From: Planctomycetota bacterium
Lineage (GTDB): Bacteria > Planctomycetota > Phycisphaerae > UBA1845
Length of the DNA: 64,000 nucleotides
Reading direction: 5' to 3'
NCBI GenBank assembly: GCA_024280855.1
Contig: JAJRPG010000079.1
Coordinates: 1 to 64,000, forward strand
Every line of letters begins with the position of its first letter. Position 1 is the first letter of the stretch. Both the position numbers and the translations under genes were made by a program. This document shows positions 8,709-17,304 of this stretch, piece after piece. Under the pieces are notes generated by a model that made no database searches, was not told the origin of the DNA, and saw nothing but the letters and a program-made list of their open reading frames with translations.

Positions 8709-9158
8709 TCAGAACGTGCGACGCATGCGCTCTATCGTAGGTTCGTAAGGTTTATAATCTTCCCAATAAGTGTCTTTGCCTTCGTTCTTAGTCCGAAGCG
8801 GGTCGGACCGACGAACGATAATCGCAAAAACTGGGAGCAGCAAAAAGTATAGCACGCTTAGCGCCACCTTGCTCATGAAAAGACCGACAGGCGTCGCGAT
8901 GCTCATCCAGGTGACATACACCGGCTTAGCTACGCCCGGCATCCCATGTCCTAAAATCGCAAGAAATAGGCCCAACCCAACAAACGCAATAGCCATCAAT
9001 TGGTTGCGTGATGCTGACCAATTCAAAACGCTGGAATCACCAGACTTAATCCAGGGTAGCACCCACAAAATAATCGCCAGCGTGCCAAAGCCAATGATCA
9101 TCGCAGTGCCAAACTTTTTAAGGTCTTGAGGAGTCGGATTTTTATTAACCGTAAACAT
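8709..9158 (-). CDS. SxtJ-family membrane protein
   Basis: The 149-residue protein has about four hydrophobic segments (for example IIGFGTLAIILWVLPW and VALSVLYFLLLPVFAIIV) and ends in the polar motif DPLRTKNEGKDTYWEDYKP, characteristic of SxtJ-like proteins. The family was named from saxitoxin clusters but occurs widely next to carbamoyltransferases. It is the first gene of the trio SxtJ-carbamoyltransferase-DUF5989. Its biochemical role is not established. The ribosome-binding site is weak. Confidence 0.85.
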   Translation of the reverse strand: MFTVNKNPTPQDLKKFGTAMIIGFGTLAIILWVLPWIKSGDSSVLNWSASRNQLMAIAFVGLGLFLAILGHGMPGVAKPVYVTWMSIATPVGLFMSKVALSVLYFLLLPVFAIIVRRSDPLRTKNEGKDTYWEDYKPYEPTIERMRRTF

Positions 9159-9213
9159 ACACTCACATTTCCATTATTAAACGTATAGCACAAGGGCCAC
9201 CGCCGCTATCTGT

Positions 9214-9238
9214 CATTCCCGCGCAGGCGGGAATCCAG
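9214..9238. repeat. ATTCCCGC / GCGGGAAT palindromic repeat
   Basis: An 8-bp stem ATTCCCGC (9215-9222) pairs with GCGGGAAT (9227-9234) over loop GCAG, within the longer form GTCATTCCCGCG...GGCGGGAATCCAG. This sequence type is a widespread dispersed bacterial palindrome. Here it lies between the metG stop and the SxtJ-like gene and may also end metG transcripts. Confidence 0.7.
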
Positions 9239-9259
9239 TTCCGACACCGCGACACGGCA

Positions 9260-10999
9260 TTACTCGCTGAAAAGCTCCGCCGCGTCCAGTTTTTTGAACA
9301 GAATGACCGCTTCGCCCAAAGCCTGGCCATCCGACATCTGACAATTAGCAAATGACCACTCACTATATGTATCGTCCAAATGGAGCATTTCAGCACATTT
9401 TTCAGCCGTGGAAGGCAAGAAAGGTGCGATGAGCGTCGTCAACGCCCTACACGTCTGAAGGCATACATTTATCGCTCGCCCGCAGGCCACCATATCGGTC
9501 TTTCGAGATAGGAACGGCTTGGTCTGGTCAAAGTAAACATTACCGGCCCTCGCCAACGCCATCACCTCGCTCATCGCCGCCTTGAATTGGCAGGCATCGA
9601 GCAGCTTACCAACCGACTCCATTGAGCTTTGGCACAACGCGATTTGAGCATTATCCACATCATCCCGATCGCCAACCGCCGGAACCTTGCCCTCAAAATA
9701 TTTATGTGTGAACGTCATCGTTCGATTATAGAAATTGCCCAGTGCGTTCACCAATTCGCCATTATTGCGCGTGACAAAATCATCAATATCAAAAGCCGTA
9801 CGCGAAGATTCAGGCGCGACAGCTGTCAGGTAATATCGCAGCGGGTCAGGATCAAATCGTTTCAGAAAATCCTCAATCCAAACAGCATTACCCCGGCTCT
9901 TACTAATTTTTTCTTCTTCCTTGCCGGGGAACTTGATATTCATAAACGAGTTAGACACGACATTGTGCGGCATCTGATATTCGCCGCGCTCGCCCTGAAT
10001 ACTGTCACTATCATGCGTAGCCAATATCATCGCAGGCCAGGTGATGGCGTGAAAAACGATATTGTCCTCTCCGATAAAGTGAACGATTTTGCAATCCGGG
10101 TCTTTCCACCATCGTTCGTAATCGCTCTCGCTCTCACCAGCTTTTTCGCACATCGCTGCTGTGAAAGAAACATATCCAATAGGTGCATCGAACCAAACAT
10201 AAAGCGATTTTCCCTCGGCGTCGGGGTCATCAAGCGGAACCGGCACACCCCAGGTCAGGTCGCGCGTCATAGCCCGCTCAGGCAATCCGTCGGCCTCGAT
10301 TCGCCCGAGCGATTGGTTTATCACAATCGCCCGCCACGTTGCCCCGTCCGTTTGGCCATCCTTTTTCTCCGCCAACCAGGCAGTAAGTTTGGGTTGTAAT
10401 TGATCGAGTCGCAGAAACCAATGAATCGTCTCGCGTAATTCCGGCGTTGATTCCGTCAGCACACTGATAGGATTGATAAGCGAAATCTGATCCAGCGCTC
10501 GGCCACAACCTTCGCATTGGTCGCCGAAAGCCTTATCGCTGCCGCAATGCGGACAAGTCCCACGCACAAAACGGTCAGGTAAAAACTGCTCGGCTTGGAC
10601 ATCGAAAAGCTGCTTACCAGATTTCTTGGTAAACATGCCCTTGTCGTGAATTTTCAGGAAAAACTCCTGGCTAAATTTTTCGTGATTAACTACGAAGTCA
10701 GGCTGATGCGTCCCGCCGTAAATATCGAATTTAATGCCCAGCCCCAAAAAATCAGTCTGCTGAGATTGGTTAAAATGCGCCGTCAGCTCCTCAACATCTC
10801 GGCCTTGCTGACGGGCCGTTCGAAGTGCAGCCACGCCATTATCGTCGCTTCCACAAATGAATCGAACCTCATTTCCGCTAGCCCGAAGGTATCGCGAATA
10901 AGTGTCAGCAGGCAAATAAGCCCCCGCGATATGGCCTACATGAAGTCGTCCATTAGAATATGGCAGGGCAGCGGTGATGAGAAATCTACGTTTTGACAT
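9260..10999 (-). CDS. metG: Methionyl-tRNA synthetase
   Basis: This class I synthetase charges tRNA-Met. The product has 579 residues starting MSKRRFLITAALPYSNGRLHVGH, with the HVGH version of the HIGH signature. A zinc knuckle follows (CPHCGSDKAFGDQCEGCG, four cysteines), then KISKSRGN as the KMSKS loop. The C-terminal tRNA-binding (EMAP-like) domain of long MetG forms is absent, so this is the short type. The frame is open for 81 codons further upstream, but that extension lacks family similarity. The ribosome-binding site at 10999 is weak. Confidence 0.96.
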   Translation of the reverse strand: MSKRRFLITAALPYSNGRLHVGHIAGAYLPADTYSRYLRASGNEVRFICGSDDNGVAALRTARQQGRDVEELTAHFNQSQQTDFLGLGIKFDIYGGTHQPDFVVNHEKFSQEFFLKIHDKGMFTKKSGKQLFDVQAEQFLPDRFVRGTCPHCGSDKAFGDQCEGCGRALDQISLINPISVLTESTPELRETIHWFLRLDQLQPKLTAWLAEKKDGQTDGATWRAIVINQSLGRIEADGLPERAMTRDLTWGVPVPLDDPDAEGKSLYVWFDAPIGYVSFTAAMCEKAGESESDYERWWKDPDCKIVHFIGEDNIVFHAITWPAMILATHDSDSIQGERGEYQMPHNVVSNSFMNIKFPGKEEEKISKSRGNAVWIEDFLKRFDPDPLRYYLTAVAPESSRTAFDIDDFVTRNNGELVNALGNFYNRTMTFTHKYFEGKVPAVGDRDDVDNAQIALCQSSMESVGKLLDACQFKAAMSEVMALARAGNVYFDQTKPFLSRKTDMVACGRAINVCLQTCRALTTLIAPFLPSTAEKCAEMLHLDDTYSEWSFANCQMSDGQALGEAVILFKKLDAAELFSE

Positions 11000-11146
11000 A
11001 AGGCTATCAATGCTAACAACACAGGAAATACACTTTGGCGAGATGCGAAAACGCGATCTCAACGAGGCGGGATTGTAAACGAACGGGTTGCCTTGACAAG
11101 AAAAACGAGCAGAATAGCGCGGAATTAGTCGATACGCACATTGTCT

Positions 11147-11176
11147 TTGACGGTATCGGACGTGTGAGGCTATAAT
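11147..11176 (+). promoter_or_regulatory. Sigma-70-type promoter of tatA
   Basis: TTGACG at 11147-11152 and a perfect TATAAT at 11171-11176 are separated by 18 bases. The predicted start of transcription near 11183 lies about 49 bases before the tatA ATG. Confidence 0.7.
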
Positions 11177-11231
11177 TACGCGAGGCAGGGTGGCCCCGCG
11201 ATGGCGGTCCGATCGCTTTAAGGAGCTAGTA

Positions 11232-11483
11232 ATGCTGGCCAATCAAACTCTATTTCTCGCATGGATGCCGGGCGGTATCGAATGGATCGTCATTTGTATC
11301 GTGGCTTTGCTCGTCTTTGGTCGGCGCTTGCCAGATGTCGCCAGAAATTTGGGAAGAAGCATCGTCGAATTCAAAAAGGGCATCAAGGACGTAAAATCCG
11401 ATATGGACGAGAGCGCCCGTCTTGAGGCTACGCCGCCGCCGTCGAAAATCGACGACCAGTCCAACAATCAGCATTCGGCCTAA
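11232..11483 (+). CDS. tatA: Sec-independent translocase subunit TatA/TatE
   Basis: TatA forms the pore-like part of the twin-arginine export system that moves folded proteins across the inner membrane. The 83-residue product has a short periplasmic N-terminus, a TM helix with the family sequence GIEWIVICIVALLVFGRRLPDVARNLG, an amphipathic helix (FKKGIKDVKSDMDE) and a charged tail. AGGAG lies seven bases before ATG 11232. tatC is not in the window. The Rieske protein at 59707-60774 carries an RR motif and would be a client. Confidence 0.95.
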   Translation: MLANQTLFLAWMPGGIEWIVICIVALLVFGRRLPDVARNLGRSIVEFKKGIKDVKSDMDESARLEATPPPSKIDDQSNNQHSA

Positions 11484-11503
11484 TCCGCTATTGTCGCTTT
11501 CCT

Positions 11504-13474
11504 CTAATTTCCACTATTTAACCTATCCATAGCTGGCGTGGATGCGCTGATTTTACCCACATAATAAAAGCCATGGTAAGCTTCACCATCCCAATCGGCT
11601 CGTCGTTCAATAAACGGTTTCTCTCCTCGGTCTACGCCCCTTAATTGCATAGGGCCGCGACCCTCGTTTGTGCTAAGCCATGCCGATCCATCACTGTGGG
11701 AAATGTCGAGCGAGATAGTTTGCCTGTGACTTTTCATGATATGCCAGCCCATATAGCGTTGAGAATTAATTCGGGCATGTAGGTTGCCGGTTAGCACAAA
11801 ATATACAGATTCGGGAGATCGCTGAACGGCTGACAAAATATTATCCGCCATGATCTTGTCTCTATTATGTATATTACCTTTCGCCATGTCATATAAAAAT
11901 ATGTCAACATCATGGTTTGATTGCTTAAGCCTGCGAATTTTATCGAAAAGAGCCACCATCGCTTGGCTGCTTCGGCCATCGCCATAAGACCAAAATTCTC
12001 CCTGTATCAATTGTTGCACTGCTTTCTCATCGCCCGAAGATGACAGGAATGCATCAGCATTTGGCTGAAGGTTAATTGGTATTTCAAGGCCAAGTCGGAC
12101 TTTCTTGTTAGATTCAACGGCACGCTCGACCATCTTGCCAACAAATGCTGGGGCTTCCGTAGTTCCGTGTAATTCGCCAAAAATTGTCAGCAATCCGGGT
12201 TTCATCAGCCCGGCATAGCCGCGTATGCTTTTGCCATGACTTTTCGCGCCGTCGGCAGGGGGCGGATTGCCCTTAGCGGTGCGGCCTTTTGATTGGCGGT
12301 ATCTAGCGAATACGCTATCGCTACGAATATAAAGATCGGTTCCTGAAGCCGTTACCGGAGTCCAACCTTGGCCACCAACTTTGGGCTTGAGAGGCGGCCA
12401 ATATTTGGTTTCTGTCGCTGAAGCCGAAAAAAAGCTCACTTTACCGCTATCTCGGCCGACGAATGCTATGCGATCGCCTATCAACGTAAGGGAACCCTCT
12501 TCAACCTCCTGTTTCCATTTCAGATCGCCATTCGATTCGTCCAAGCACACTACTCCGGATTTTGTTGATCCAAAAAGCAATCCTTGATGACCCGCAAATG
12601 AAGAGCCGCTGCCAATCAGGTCTTGGTTTACCCAAACCTTACGAACCTTCCATGATTCGCCTTCGCGCTTGCATTCAATGACCATGTGTTCGTTGCGCAT
12701 GGGTAGGAATACTCTATTGTTTTCCAGCGGTAGGGCAGTGGCCCACGGGTCAACTTTGCTTGGCAGAGACCACAACAATTTCCCATCGGATAATCGAACT
12801 GAGAAAACGCGATTCTGGGCGATAGCTATAACTTGCTCTACACCATCAAGAACGGCGAGCGCAGGAGAGCTACTATCAAACAAATCAGATTGCGAAGTCC
12901 ACAATACTTTTCCGTCTTTAATGTTTAATGCTACTACGGATTTACCATTAACTCCGCCGGCAAGAACTATGAGGCGATCCCGGACAAGAAGAGGCGAGGC
13001 TGCAACGACTCCCTTTTTCGTTCCAAAATCTTTTGTCAAATCTCGATGCCAAATAGGTGAACCGTCAGCAAGACTTAGGGCATGCAATTCCCCTTCCCCA
13101 CCTACTGCGAAGATGCGACCATCACCAACGGCCGGGGTAGCACAAGGTCCATTCGAAGAGGCAGGGCCAATGGGGCGTGACCATAATTTTTTTCCGGTAC
13201 GCGCGTCGAGCAGCGCAACTTTTTCAAAATTATTATTTACATAGGCTGCGATTAGGCGTTGCTCGGTGATTAGTATGCTCGAATAACCAAGCCCCAGATT
13301 CGTCTTCCAAACAAGCTCATAGTCGATGGTCGAGTCAGGCGAATTAGGCGATTCAATGCGGTTGAGGCGACTCGGTCCTCCAAGCCATTGAGGCCAATCG
13401 TCAGCTAATGATATGGCCGAATTAGTTGCGATAGTTAAACAAAACGATACCAAGAAAATCCAATGTTTAATCAT
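11504..13474 (-). CDS. PQQ-type beta-propeller fused to ChaN-like domain
   Basis: The 656-residue secreted protein has a signal peptide (residues 1-24) followed by DWPQWLGGPSR, the start typical of planctomycete PQQ-like propellers. Repeats with xxDGKxLWS-type blades run to about residue 395 (LLDARTGKKLW, LNIKDGKVLW, VRLSDGKLLW, LDESNGDLKW). From about 425 the sequence changes to a ChaN/TraB/erythromycin-esterase-like domain: GELHG (433-437), GLEIP (462-466), NRDKIMADN (537-545) and TGNLHA (562-567). The two domains are joined by a basic, Pro-rich linker. ATG 13474 has TAGGAGA upstream. The substrate is unknown. Confidence 0.8.
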   Translation of the reverse strand: MIKHWIFLVSFCLTIATNSAISLADDWPQWLGGPSRLNRIESPNSPDSTIDYELVWKTNLGLGYSSILITEQRLIAAYVNNNFEKVALLDARTGKKLWSRPIGPASSNGPCATPAVGDGRIFAVGGEGELHALSLADGSPIWHRDLTKDFGTKKGVVAASPLLVRDRLIVLAGGVNGKSVVALNIKDGKVLWTSQSDLFDSSSPALAVLDGVEQVIAIAQNRVFSVRLSDGKLLWSLPSKVDPWATALPLENNRVFLPMRNEHMVIECKREGESWKVRKVWVNQDLIGSGSSFAGHQGLLFGSTKSGVVCLDESNGDLKWKQEVEEGSLTLIGDRIAFVGRDSGKVSFFSASATETKYWPPLKPKVGGQGWTPVTASGTDLYIRSDSVFARYRQSKGRTAKGNPPPADGAKSHGKSIRGYAGLMKPGLLTIFGELHGTTEAPAFVGKMVERAVESNKKVRLGLEIPINLQPNADAFLSSSGDEKAVQQLIQGEFWSYGDGRSSQAMVALFDKIRRLKQSNHDVDIFLYDMAKGNIHNRDKIMADNILSAVQRSPESVYFVLTGNLHARINSQRYMGWHIMKSHRQTISLDISHSDGSAWLSTNEGRGPMQLRGVDRGEKPFIERRADWDGEAYHGFYYVGKISASTPAMDRLNSGN

Positions 13475-13656
13475 GGTCTCTCCTAAAGATGACAGTTTGC
13501 CCACGTTTCATGCTATGGATTGACTAATGGTTATACTAGTAGAATGTCGTATCTAATCTGTCACATGCCATGCTGTGTCACTGCATGTACCTGCCCCGTA
13601 ACAGTCGTTCTATGATAAAACTTTGAGTTACGCTAAGAACAATTTAGAGAGAGGAA

Positions 13657-14202
13657 TTAATTGTTGCGTAAATGGTTTTCGACGTTGTCCAAGCCGTTTT
13701 GGAATGGCTTGCGAAAAGATTCGTCGAACGAATAAACATTTACGAAATCTGCCAGTGTATCATCGGACTGTTTCTGCATCATATCCAGCTCGATGAAGCC
13801 AAATACAATGCGACCGAAATCATGTGTCTTGGTAATGTTCCAGGTGGCTAATACCGTCTGGGCTAACATGCCCCATCGCACGATGGCAAAATCTCGCAGG
13901 CCCCAGCAAAGCTGTTTACCGTCCACATGACGGTTCAGATTCTCGCATCCGCCAGCTTCGTCGATGACTTCAAGAATGTTTTCAGGCAATTCATCCGCGT
14001 GATACATCGCAATCAGATCGTTCCAATCGATTTGCTTCATCATCAAATAATGCTGAAGTTTTCGATGAGCGTCCGTTTCCTTACCGTGAATTCGCTCAGA
14101 GGCAAAGCCCAGCGCGTCTCGCACGAATAGAAAGGCTTCTCCTGGATATCGGTCGACATGTTCGACCAGGTCTTCAAGTGTTTTAGTGTTGTCGCCTACC
14201 AT
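13657..14202 (-). CDS. Minf_1886 family protein
   Basis: The 181-residue product matches the conserved Minf_1886 family of planctomycetes and verrucomicrobia by memory. Marks are YPGEAFLFVRDALGFASERIHG, DGKQLCWGLRDFAIVRWGMLAQTVLATWNI and KTHDFGRIVFGFIELDMM. No function is established for the family and there are no catalytic motifs or membrane segments. It lies 27 bases after the PSP1-domain gene on the same strand and probably belongs to one transcript with it and trxA. Confidence 0.8.
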   Translation of the reverse strand: MVGDNTKTLEDLVEHVDRYPGEAFLFVRDALGFASERIHGKETDAHRKLQHYLMMKQIDWNDLIAMYHADELPENILEVIDEAGGCENLNRHVDGKQLCWGLRDFAIVRWGMLAQTVLATWNITKTHDFGRIVFGFIELDMMQKQSDDTLADFVNVYSFDESFRKPFQNGLDNVENHLRNN

Positions 14203-14229
14203 GAGACACTCAAGCCATGTTACCTTTTT

Positions 14230-15585
14230 TTAGTTAGACGCCTCAGGATTACTCGATCCCGAACCGCCACCATCACCATCTGAAGGGCCTTTGGGTTTGC
14301 GCCGCCTTCTACGTCTAGAGCGTCGCTTTTGAGCGTTACCATCCTGATTGGCCTCGCCGGTTGGCGTGGTTGCATCTGGTGTTTCCGTTGAAGGTGTTGA
14401 TTCACCGTCTTTCCTGGCCTGATCTTCCTCGGGCTGACTGCCTTCGCGCGGTTCCGGACGATCGCCAGCTTTTCGAGGTTCTGGGCGCGGTGGCCGTTTC
14501 GTATCTCGCTTGTCAGTAGATCGGCTGGGACGAGAACTTTGCTGCCTGCCCTGAGGTCGCTCCGGCCTAGGCTCTCTCGGCGGAGGTGGCTTGACGTTAG
14601 TTTCCTCAATGTCCTCAGCTACTACCGTGATGTATTTATTCTCATCGGTCCTGATTTGAACCAGTTGTGTCAAAATCTGGCGGTTGACGATGACACCTTC
14701 TCCGTGGGCGGTACGAATACGAACGCCGTTTCTGGGTAACGTCTTGTCCATTTCTTCGTAGCCAACATGCTCGTATCGCAGGCAGCATTTGAGTCTGCCG
14801 CATCGACCCGATACTTGAGAGGGGTCCAGCGTAGCTTTTTGCTGCTTAGCCATCCGCATGCTGACGGGGCGTAGCGTTTTCAAGAAAACCTTGCAGCAAA
14901 CTTCTCGGCCACAAGTTTCATAATCAGCTAAAAGACGGGCTTCGTCCCGAGCGCCTATCTGACGCATCTCGATACGGGTGCGATATTCCTGAGCCAGGTC
15001 TTTGACCATAGAGCGAAAATCGACCCGCTCTGCTGCGGAGAAGAAAAATATAATTCGCTCGCCGCCAAACATGGCCTCACAGTCAATCACATGCAGCGGG
15101 AGCTTGTGCTTATTGGCTAGCTCCTGGCAAAATTTACGCTGCTGCATCGAGTCTTGTTGGATGTGGGCATATTCAGCCAAGTCGGCAGCTGTGGCTTCTC
15201 TTAAAATTCGTCCCGCATCAAATATAAAGGAGTCTTCGCCGCAGCGCGACACCCATTCTTTCATTTGCTCGCGGGTGACAGATTTAGAGCAGCCATGACA
15301 CGTTTGTGACACCTGTTCGCCAATTTCAATGCCGCGTCGAGTGTGAATGACAACTTTTGCGCCGCAGCTAAACTTCATATCAGGGGCGTGCGAGTATTCC
15401 CCGATGTAGCGCATATAGCCAAAACGAACAGCCGTGGTGGGGTAAATTTTTTCCAACCCGTTGCCACAGCTTCCGCCTTCACCATTTGCGCCGCTGCCGC
15501 AAGAGCCGCACCCGCCGTGGAGCTTGCTCTTGTTCGACTCGGTGTCTTCACCGAACTGCTCCAGATTGATCGTTTTTTCAACCAT
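14230..15585 (-). CDS. PSP1-domain protein (RicT/YaaT-like) with basic tail
   Basis: The 451-residue protein contains a PSP1 C-terminal domain, seen in the Cys-rich block YETCGREVCCKVFLKTLRPVSMRMAK and SGRCGRLKCCLRYE, and an upstream region matching RicT/YaaT. In Bacillus, RicT acts with RicA/RicF in an Fe-S complex affecting RNase Y. The N-terminus has an extra Gly/Cys-rich patch (GGCGSCGSG, GGSCGNG). After residue about 330 the tail is Pro/Arg/Lys/Glu-rich and disordered (RRSRRRRRRKPKG), suggesting nucleic-acid contact. trxA lies just upstream. Confidence 0.85.
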   Translation of the reverse strand: MVEKTINLEQFGEDTESNKSKLHGGCGSCGSGANGEGGSCGNGLEKIYPTTAVRFGYMRYIGEYSHAPDMKFSCGAKVVIHTRRGIEIGEQVSQTCHGCSKSVTREQMKEWVSRCGEDSFIFDAGRILREATAADLAEYAHIQQDSMQQRKFCQELANKHKLPLHVIDCEAMFGGERIIFFFSAAERVDFRSMVKDLAQEYRTRIEMRQIGARDEARLLADYETCGREVCCKVFLKTLRPVSMRMAKQQKATLDPSQVSGRCGRLKCCLRYEHVGYEEMDKTLPRNGVRIRTAHGEGVIVNRQILTQLVQIRTDENKYITVVAEDIEETNVKPPPPREPRPERPQGRQQSSRPSRSTDKRDTKRPPRPEPRKAGDRPEPREGSQPEEDQARKDGESTPSTETPDATTPTGEANQDGNAQKRRSRRRRRRKPKGPSDGDGGGSGSSNPEASN

Positions 15586-15621
15586 ATATGATGCCTATTC
15601 GGCCTCTAAGGTACAAAAGAA

Positions 15622-15954
15622 TTAAGCGATTAGTTTGTCGATAGCCGTTTGAAAATCTTTTTGACTTCGCAATCCAACAAACTTTTCGGCGATTTCTCCC
15701 TTATGGAATAAAATAACGGTTGGGATGGCGCTAATTTGAAATTTTAGAGAAACTTCTCGATTGGCATCGGTGTCGATTTTACCAATTTTCGCCTTTCCCT
15801 CGTAATGGTTAGCCAGCTCGTCGATGACAGGGCCTAATGCCTTACAAGGGCCGCACCACTCTGCCCAAAAGTCTACCAGTACGGGCTGCTCAGCCTTTTC
15901 AACTTCTTGCTCAAAATTTTCGTCGGTAAATTGTAGGGTGTTGTCTCCGGCCAT
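15622..15954 (-). CDS. trxA: Thioredoxin
   Basis: The 110-residue protein has the canonical thioredoxin fold: VLVDFWAEWCGPCK with the redox-active WCGPC, then KIDTDANREVSLKF and the cis-proline segment SAIPTVILFHKGE. It reduces protein disulfides in the cytosol and can supply electrons to APS reductase. ATG 15954 is preceded by an excellent AAAGGAGG ribosome-binding site; the open frame upstream adds six residues without support. It is the first gene of a run with the PSP1 and Minf_1886 genes. Confidence 0.96.
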   Translation of the reverse strand: MAGDNTLQFTDENFEQEVEKAEQPVLVDFWAEWCGPCKALGPVIDELANHYEGKAKIGKIDTDANREVSLKFQISAIPTVILFHKGEIAEKFVGLRSQKDFQTAIDKLIA

Positions 15955-16094
15955 TACGCCTCCTTTATGCACTAATAATTTTCGAGATTCCGTTCACGTT
16001 GATTGTAAAGACGCCAGTATCGAAGGTCAAACGACAACCGTCAGAGCCGTACGGCGCAAGCCTGCGGACATGTCTTATGGAATCCCAAAGTCAC

Positions 16095-16214
16095 GAACAT
16101 TGCCACCAAGCTCGCGCTAGGTGCTCTGACATAGGAACTTTGCCACCAGGCTCGCGCCAGGTGCTCAGGCGGAGGAACATTGCCACCAGGCTTGCGCCAG
16201 GCGCTCTGGCGGAG
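16095..16214. repeat. Three tandem copies of a 40-bp repeat
   Basis: Units start at 16095, 16135 and 16175, each 40 bp, of the form GAACATTGCCACCAGGCTCG followed by CGCCAGGTGCTCTGGCGGAG. Copies 2 and 3 differ at four or five positions and copy 1 is more diverged. Each unit can fold as CACCAGGC/GCCAGGTG with one mismatch. The array lies between the end of the acyltransferase gene and the start of trxA; 40 is not a multiple of three and no gene is claimed. Confidence 0.85.
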
Positions 16215-16223
16215 GATGCCTTG

Positions 16224-17171
16224 TTATGTTTGGTTTTGCGTTGTCTCCTGTGAGGTTTTGGTTTTTCGGGTTCTAGGCTTGGATTTCCATCTGCGGTGTA
16301 GCCACCAGTATTGGCTAGGTTCTTCCCGTATAACTTCCTCCAAGGCAGACGTATATGCCTGGGTAATCCAGCGCATCGGGTCTTCTTTGTCACGCCACTG
16401 CTCCGGTAAAATGATCCGGGCGATGCCAACTTCGTACTTCGCATGATTCCCCAGTCGGCGACCGTAGCCAACTGCGATGGGGCGATTGGTGGACATGGCT
16501 AACAAAGCGATAGATTTATAGGTGGATGCCGGTTGGCCGAAAAAATCTACGAAAACTCCTTTTCGACCGGCGTCCTGGTCGGCTACGAAACCCACCAGCG
16601 AGCCTTCTTCCAACAGCGAGGCTACTTCTGTGGATGCACCTTTTTTGTTTAACAGCTTCATGCCTCGGATTTGCCGACTTCGCACGAGGAAATTATTGAG
16701 GTATTCATTGTCCACTGGACGCATGATCGAAACAAGGGGATAGCCTACTGCGGCTAGTAAATGCCCCATGATTTCAAAACTTCCGTAATGGCCTGTGAGC
16801 AAAATCGCACCTCGACTGGATAGTAGCATCCGCATCAAATCGTCTACCTGATGAAGTTTTATATATCGTGGCCAAGTGGAAGTTGTAATCATTCTTGGCA
16901 TACACACGGCTTCGATCGCAAACATGGCGACGTTTTCCAGCGATTTTTCTGCAAGCTCCTTGATTTTTTCATCTGAAAGCTCCTTTCCATAAGCGTGTCT
17001 CAGGCCGGCGATGGCCCGGTCTCGATGCCTTGGCAGGACGCGAATCCAAATACGGGCGATCAAACGGGCACTGCGCAGGTTCCACTCGATCGGGAACATC
17101 TGCACCACGCAGAATGCGACCCGCACAAGTGCGTATACCAGCCATGCTTTGACGCCTGTTTTGCTTTTCAT
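16224..17171 (-). CDS. Lipid A biosynthesis acyltransferase, LpxL/HtrB family
   Basis: The 315-residue protein is an inner-membrane acyltransferase that adds secondary acyl chains to lipid A or related lipids. An N-terminal hydrophobic anchor (AWLVYALVRVAFCVV) precedes the HX4E active motif (GHYGSFE, near residue 128). LVGFVADQDAGRKGVFVDFFG carries the second family motif and QYWWLHRRWKSKP the conserved C-terminus. Its presence implies LPS-like outer-membrane lipids. It runs divergently from queA. Confidence 0.92.
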   Translation of the reverse strand: MKSKTGVKAWLVYALVRVAFCVVQMFPIEWNLRSARLIARIWIRVLPRHRDRAIAGLRHAYGKELSDEKIKELAEKSLENVAMFAIEAVCMPRMITTSTWPRYIKLHQVDDLMRMLLSSRGAILLTGHYGSFEIMGHLLAAVGYPLVSIMRPVDNEYLNNFLVRSRQIRGMKLLNKKGASTEVASLLEEGSLVGFVADQDAGRKGVFVDFFGQPASTYKSIALLAMSTNRPIAVGYGRRLGNHAKYEVGIARIILPEQWRDKEDPMRWITQAYTSALEEVIREEPSQYWWLHRRWKSKPRTRKTKTSQETTQNQT

Positions 17172-17304
17172 TGCGACGATCGTAGCATGTTCGCGTCGAT
17201 GCTTCTATAAGAAGAACGTGACCGGTGATCTCTCCAGCCAGAATTTTGAGAGATCAATAAGCGAAAAATGGGGCGTATTTGCCCATTAACAAAGGAAAAT
17301 AATT

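Noticed and set aside
10999-11242. 81-residue N-terminal extension of metG
   Set aside because: The family start MSKRRFLITAALPY follows it, the extension lacks similarity, and it would cover the tatA promoter region.
16095-16214. CRISPR array
   Set aside because: Repeats are directly tandem without unique spacers, imperfect, and no cas genes are present.
16091-16471. 126-codon minus-strand open frame across the 40-bp repeats
   Set aside because: It is a shadow of the acyltransferase frame extended through repeats whose 40-bp unit shifts frame at each copy.
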